A stretch of DNA of 64,000 bases from Salipiger bermudensis. Its GTDB lineage: Bacteria > Pseudomonadota > Alphaproteobacteria > Rhodobacterales > Rhodobacteraceae. The stretch's first letter is position 1. Each line of letters opens with the position of its first letter. The stretch covers positions 248,001 through 312,000 of the forward strand of contig NZ_JAIUZY010000001.1 in the NCBI RefSeq assembly GCF_020171625.1, written 5' to 3'. Shown piece after piece: positions 60,445 to 64,000 of the stretch. The notes beneath the pieces are model-generated. The model ran no database searches. It was not told where the DNA came from and saw only the letters and a program-made list of their open reading frames with translations. A program made the position numbers and the translations under genes.

Positions 60445-63261
60445 ATGAGTGCCCCGCCGGTCAGCCGCGCCGCGCCGATGTCGCGCCGCGGCTTTCTCAG
60501 GACTGCGTCCGGTATCATTGGGCTGAGCGTGCTGGGGCTGCCGGGCCGCGGGCAGGGCGCGGATGTGGGCGTTCCCGCACCGCTGGGTCCGGTGCCCGGG
60601 GTGGCGGCTCAGCGCATCGAGGGGCTGGCCAAGGTCACCGGCGAGAAGGTCTATGCCCGCGATTTCCGCGCCCGCGACATGGCGGGCTGGCCCGATCACC
60701 AGTGGCATGCGCTGTTCCTGCGCGCGCGCACCACGCAGGAAGCCTTCCTCGGGCTCGACCTGTCGTCGCTGCCCTCCGGGGCGACGCCCACGCGGGTGGT
60801 CCTCGGCAGCGATCTCGAGCCGGGCTTTTTCGACGCGCCGGTGGAGTTCAGGCGCGATCTGCACATCGACGCCCTGCTGTCGGCGCGGGCCGAGGAGCAG
60901 AGGAAGACCGCCAAGGTTGGCAGCTTCAACCTGCCCGACGGGCTGAGCTTCGATCTTCTGGTGAGGCCGGGCACGACGCCGAACTTCCTCGGGCAGGCGG
61001 TGGCGCTCTTGCTCTTCGACAGCCTCGCCACCTATCGCGCGGCGCGACGGTTCCTTGCCGGAGATGACGGCATCGTGCAGCGCTACGGGCCCGGCGACGG
61101 GCCGGATGGCACGCCTTTGCCGGAGCAGCCCTTCGATCCGCGCACGCTCTACGTCAAGGACCCGGATTTTGATTATGCCGGCACCGACGCCGAGACCTAC
61201 GCGCGCGAGGCGCCGCAGGTTCAGGCCCGCATCCGCGAGGCGCTGGATGCGGCGACCGGGCTGATCCGCCAGCCGATCCGCGCCGAGATGCGCGCGATGG
61301 ACCCGATGTTCATGGAGCCCGAGGCCGGCCTCGCCTGGATCGACCCGGCCCGCAAGGAAATGCAGCTGGTGCTCGGCACCCAGTCGCCCGACGGCGACGT
61401 GCGCAACATCGCCAGCATGTTCGGCAGCAAGGCGTCTCCGGTCCGCGACCTCAGCCAGGTGACCCTGCACAGCTGCTATCCGGGCGGCGGTTTCGGCGGG
61501 CGCGACAGCTCGCCGTTTTCGCTGATGCTGGCGCTGGCGGTGGCCTTTGCCGAGGGCAACCCGGTGCGGCTCGCCTATGACCGGTTCGAGCAGTTCCGCG
61601 TCGGGCTCAAGCGCCATGCCACCGTGGCCCAAGGCACGCTCTATGCCCATGCCGACATGCGGCTCGAGGCGGTCCGTCTGAACATGGTGTTCGATGGCGG
61701 CGGGCGGCGCAACCTGTCGCCCTACGTGGCCTCGCTGGGGGCGCTCTGCGCGGGCGGCAGCTACCGCCTTCCGGTGGCCGACATCCACGCCGAGGCGCTG
61801 CACACCGAGAACATCTCGGGCGGCTCGCAACGCGGCTTCGGCGGTCCGCAGGCCTATTTCGCCATCGAGACCGCACTCGACGATCTTGCCGCGGCGCAGG
61901 GCTGGGATCCGATGGCGCTGCGCCGGGCCAACCTGATCGCCGAGGGCGACACCACCGTCACCGGCGGCCCCATCGAGCAGAGCCTGAACCTGTCGGAGAT
62001 GCTGGACATCGCCGAGGCCCACCCGCTCTGGGCCGAGCGCGCCGCGATCCGGGCCGGGCACGAGGCCGAGGGCCGGACCTACGGCACCGGCCTTGCCATG
62101 TCGCTGCAGGCCTACGGCACCTCTGGCGACGGCATGGTCGCGGCGGTGCATCTCGAGCGCGACGGCACGCTGACCGTGCAGTCCGACGCGGTCGACATGG
62201 GCAACGGCTCGGCCACCACGCTGGGGGTGACCATCGGTCCGATCCTCGGGGCCAATGCGGCGCGCGTTGAGATGGGCGGCTACACGCTTTTCGCGCAGAC
62301 CGGGCTGAGCGATGACAGCGCCAATCACCAGCGCTGGAGCGATCCGATGTGGACCCAGAAGGGCACCGGCTCGTCCTCGGCCTGCCTGACCGGTCTGCAT
62401 CAGGTCAACACCGTGCAACAGACGGCGCAGGCGCTGCTGCGCGGCTCGCTTCTGGTCGGGGCGGCGAAGCTCTGGGGGCGCGGGCCGCTGTCGGCAGACG
62501 AGGTGGTCTGGGAGGCCGGCGCGCTGCGGCCCGCCGGCGGGGGCGGCGCGCCGCTGACGCTGGCCACGCTCGCCCGGGCCGTGCACGAGATGGGTCTGCC
62601 GACAGGCGCGCTCGGACATGCCTATTTCCAGAACGTCTGGGCCGAGGCCGATTTCGACACCCCCGGCGGCGCGCTGCATCTGCAGCTCGACGGGCTGGCC
62701 TATTACCGCGGCAGCAAGACCGCGCCCCTGCCGATCCCGCGCCGCAACGGCCGCTACCCCGCGCCCGAGACCCAGCGCTATTCGCGCTATGTCTGGGCGC
62801 CCTGCGTCAACGTGGTCGGCCTGACGCTCGACCGCGCCAGCGGGCGGGTGCAGATCGAGAACGTGCTGAGCGTGCTCAATGCCGGACACATCCACGTGCC
62901 CGAGATGGTCTCGGGCCAGAGCCAGGGTGGGGTGGCCATGGCGATCGGCTACAGCCTGCTCGAGGATATGCCGCCGGGGATGGCGGGGCCCGCCGACGGG
63001 CGCTGGAACCTCAACCGCTACCACGTGGCGCGAGCCGGCGACGTGCCCTTGGGCGATCGCTACGTGCCGGGCGCCCGGGCGCAGGAGTTGATCACCATAC
63101 CGCAGCCGGAGGGCAGCAAGCGGGTCGGGCGCGGCATCGCCGAGGCGGTGATGTGCTCCATTCCGCCCGCGATCTCGAACGCGCTGCGCGATGCCACCGG
63201 CGTGCGCTTCGCCTCGCTGCCGATCACGCCGGAGAAGATCCTCGGGGAACTCGCGCCATGA
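60445..63261 (+). CDS. Xanthine-dehydrogenase-family molybdopterin-binding subunit, Tat-exported
   Basis: 938-aa large subunit. The twin-arginine signal SRRGFLRTASGIIGLSVLG (Arg 14-15) predicts folded export to the periplasm. The molybdopterin signatures GGGFGGRDSSPFSLML and GGSQRGFGGPQAYFAIE are intact. The likely catalytic Glu lies in GRGIAEAVMCSIPPAI, where this family usually has GxGE. It resembles the aldehyde/isoquinoline oxidoreductase (IorB-like) branch rather than xanthine dehydrogenase. The ATG at 60445 follows AGGGACAGGG. Substrate unknown. The stop overlaps the 2Fe-2S subunit start. Confidence 0.88.
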   Translation: MSAPPVSRAAPMSRRGFLRTASGIIGLSVLGLPGRGQGADVGVPAPLGPVPGVAAQRIEGLAKVTGEKVYARDFRARDMAGWPDHQWHALFLRARTTQEAFLGLDLSSLPSGATPTRVVLGSDLEPGFFDAPVEFRRDLHIDALLSARAEEQRKTAKVGSFNLPDGLSFDLLVRPGTTPNFLGQAVALLLFDSLATYRAARRFLAGDDGIVQRYGPGDGPDGTPLPEQPFDPRTLYVKDPDFDYAGTDAETYAREAPQVQARIREALDAATGLIRQPIRAEMRAMDPMFMEPEAGLAWIDPARKEMQLVLGTQSPDGDVRNIASMFGSKASPVRDLSQVTLHSCYPGGGFGGRDSSPFSLMLALAVAFAEGNPVRLAYDRFEQFRVGLKRHATVAQGTLYAHADMRLEAVRLNMVFDGGGRRNLSPYVASLGALCAGGSYRLPVADIHAEALHTENISGGSQRGFGGPQAYFAIETALDDLAAAQGWDPMALRRANLIAEGDTTVTGGPIEQSLNLSEMLDIAEAHPLWAERAAIRAGHEAEGRTYGTGLAMSLQAYGTSGDGMVAAVHLERDGTLTVQSDAVDMGNGSATTLGVTIGPILGANAARVEMGGYTLFAQTGLSDDSANHQRWSDPMWTQKGTGSSSACLTGLHQVNTVQQTAQALLRGSLLVGAAKLWGRGPLSADEVVWEAGALRPAGGGGAPLTLATLARAVHEMGLPTGALGHAYFQNVWAEADFDTPGGALHLQLDGLAYYRGSKTAPLPIPRRNGRYPAPETQRYSRYVWAPCVNVVGLTLDRASGRVQIENVLSVLNAGHIHVPEMVSGQSQGGVAMAIGYSLLEDMPPGMAGPADGRWNLNRYHVARAGDVPLGDRYVPGARAQELITIPQPEGSKRVGRGIAEAVMCSIPPAISNALRDATGVRFASLPITPEKILGELAP

Positions 63262-63779
63262 CCATCCGTTTCTCTGTCAACGGCGTCGGTTTCGAGCTGC
63301 CGGACAGCCGCGGCCAGGACACGCTGCTCGATTTCCTGCATGAGGAGCTGAACCTCACCGGCACCAAGCTCTGCTGCGGCATCGGCGTGTGCCGCGCCTG
63401 CACCGTGCAGGTGGTCAAGCCACCAAGCCCGGCGCCGGTGCCGACGATCAGCTGCTCGACCGCGCTGGCGACGCTCGACGGCACGCAGGTCTCGACCATC
63501 GAGAGCGTCGCCCGCAACGGCCGGCCCGGCCCGGTGCAGCAGGCCTTTCTCGACGGCTTCGCCTTCCAGTGCGGCTATTGCGCGCCGGGCTTCGTGATGG
63601 CGGCGCGGCTGTTCCTGAGCGGGCTGCGGGCGCAGCCGGTGCCGCCCGACCAGCTCGAGGCTGCGATGATGGACGCCATCGGCAGCCATATCTGCCGCTG
63701 CACCGGCTACGTGCGCTACTTCGACGCGCTGCGACCGCTCGCCGAGGCGGTCAATGCGGGGGAGGCGATCGAGCTATGA
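63258..63779 (+). CDS. 2Fe-2S subunit of the molybdenum hydroxylase
   Basis: 173 aa with two 2Fe-2S clusters. Cluster II (plant-type) uses Cys 40, 45, 48 and 66 (CGIGVCRAC and ISCS). Cluster I uses Cys 105, 108, 146 and 148 (CGYC and CRC). It lacks its own signal and would be carried out by the large subunit's Tat signal. ATGA overlaps link it to both neighbours. Confidence 0.92.
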   Translation: MTIRFSVNGVGFELPDSRGQDTLLDFLHEELNLTGTKLCCGIGVCRACTVQVVKPPSPAPVPTISCSTALATLDGTQVSTIESVARNGRPGPVQQAFLDGFAFQCGYCAPGFVMAARLFLSGLRAQPVPPDQLEAAMMDAIGSHICRCTGYVRYFDALRPLAEAVNAGEAIEL

Positions 63780-64000
63780 GAGCGCTCTTTCTCTTCGTCG
63801 CGCTGGCGCTGGCCGCCCTCGCGTCGCCAGCCGCCGCCGAGACCCCACACGCGGTCTACGGCGCGGCCTGCGCCGCCGCCATTGCGCCGATCCCGGGGTT
63901 CGACTGCGCCGAGGGGGTGACCGTGCCGATCACCATTGACGGCGTCGAGATCACCGACCGCGCGCCCGAGACCTGCGACCGACCGGGGCTGCTCGACAAC
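63776..64000 (+). CDS. Exported protein, 3' end outside window
   Basis: 75 codons visible. A signal peptide (MRALFLFVALALAALASPAAA) precedes GAACAAAIAPIPGFDCAEG and ITDRAPETCDRPGLLDN. Three Cys in the visible mature part could be disulfides or cofactor ligands. Overlap with the upstream stop places it in the hydroxylase operon. It may be an electron-transfer or accessory protein; not recognised. Confidence 0.7.
   Translation, partial: MRALFLFVALALAALASPAAAETPHAVYGAACAAAIAPIPGFDCAEGVTVPITIDGVEITDRAPETCDRPGLLDN

Noticed and set aside
60382-63024. 880-codon minus-strand frame opposite the molybdenum hydroxylase
   Set aside because: Antisense shadow caused by high GC at third positions; the plus-strand protein has a Tat signal and complete cofactor motifs.

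Overview
The window is a GC-rich (roughly two-thirds G+C by eye) chromosomal segment of an alphaproteobacterium, most likely a marine Rhodobacteraceae (Roseobacter-group) species. The evidence is the GAAC-N7-GAAC type LexA box on recA, a circularly permuted two-piece tmRNA gene encoding the tag ANDNRAPVALAA, a CckA-type hybrid kinase, and the linkages sspB-fumC-DUF4169-RHH and yajC-secDF-tauE-ccmAB. No transposase, integrase, phage gene or CRISPR array was recognised.

Layout. 1-4.2 kb: 3' part of cckA, a sulfotransferase and SOS-controlled recA. 4.4-9.1 kb: alaS, two DUF1330 genes, tRNA-Leu(CAA), lipA. 9.1-14.4 kb (mostly minus strand): a ribbon-helix-helix/DUF4169 pair bracketed by AT-rich palindromes, fumC, sspB, a chromate transporter, a vWA protein and ssrA. 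14.7-23.3 kb: purMN, rnd, sufE, a zinc metallopeptidase, serS, a trypsin-like protease with a tiny lipoprotein. 23.6-31 kb: the export and cytochrome c maturation cluster yajC-secD-secF-tauE-Mth938-ccmA-ccmB, then ccmC-ccmD-ccmG. 31.4-38.1 kb: ftsB and a TPP-riboswitch-controlled thiamine operon thiC-thiO-thiS-thiG-thiE-thiF-thiD. 38.2-40.2 kb: a less GC-rich, gene-poor accessory patch. 40.2-52.9 kb: acyl-CoA metabolism (LysR/gcdH, fadJ-fadA-GST, a large acyl-CoA dehydrogenase, two MerR regulators, two hotdog thioesterases). 53-59.5 kb: a MATE exporter, an RpiR regulator and an SbcC/SbcD-like pair. 60.4-64 kb: a Tat-exported molybdenum hydroxylase (large subunit, 2Fe-2S subunit, partial exported protein) behind a long structured leader that holds a possible 12-codon leader peptide.

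How it fits together: many adjacent genes overlap by ATGA, so the sec/ccm, thiamine, fadJA and molybdenum-hydroxylase blocks are probably true operons. The most notable non-genic signal is a family of short intergenic elements at seven places. Each has a conserved AAAATAC core between CTTC-type sequence and a GC-rich end, usually next to GC hairpins of the form GGGGGCGCTGCCCCC; one copy carries a 50-bp tandem array. Products are inferred from translated sequence and family knowledge; no database search was possible.
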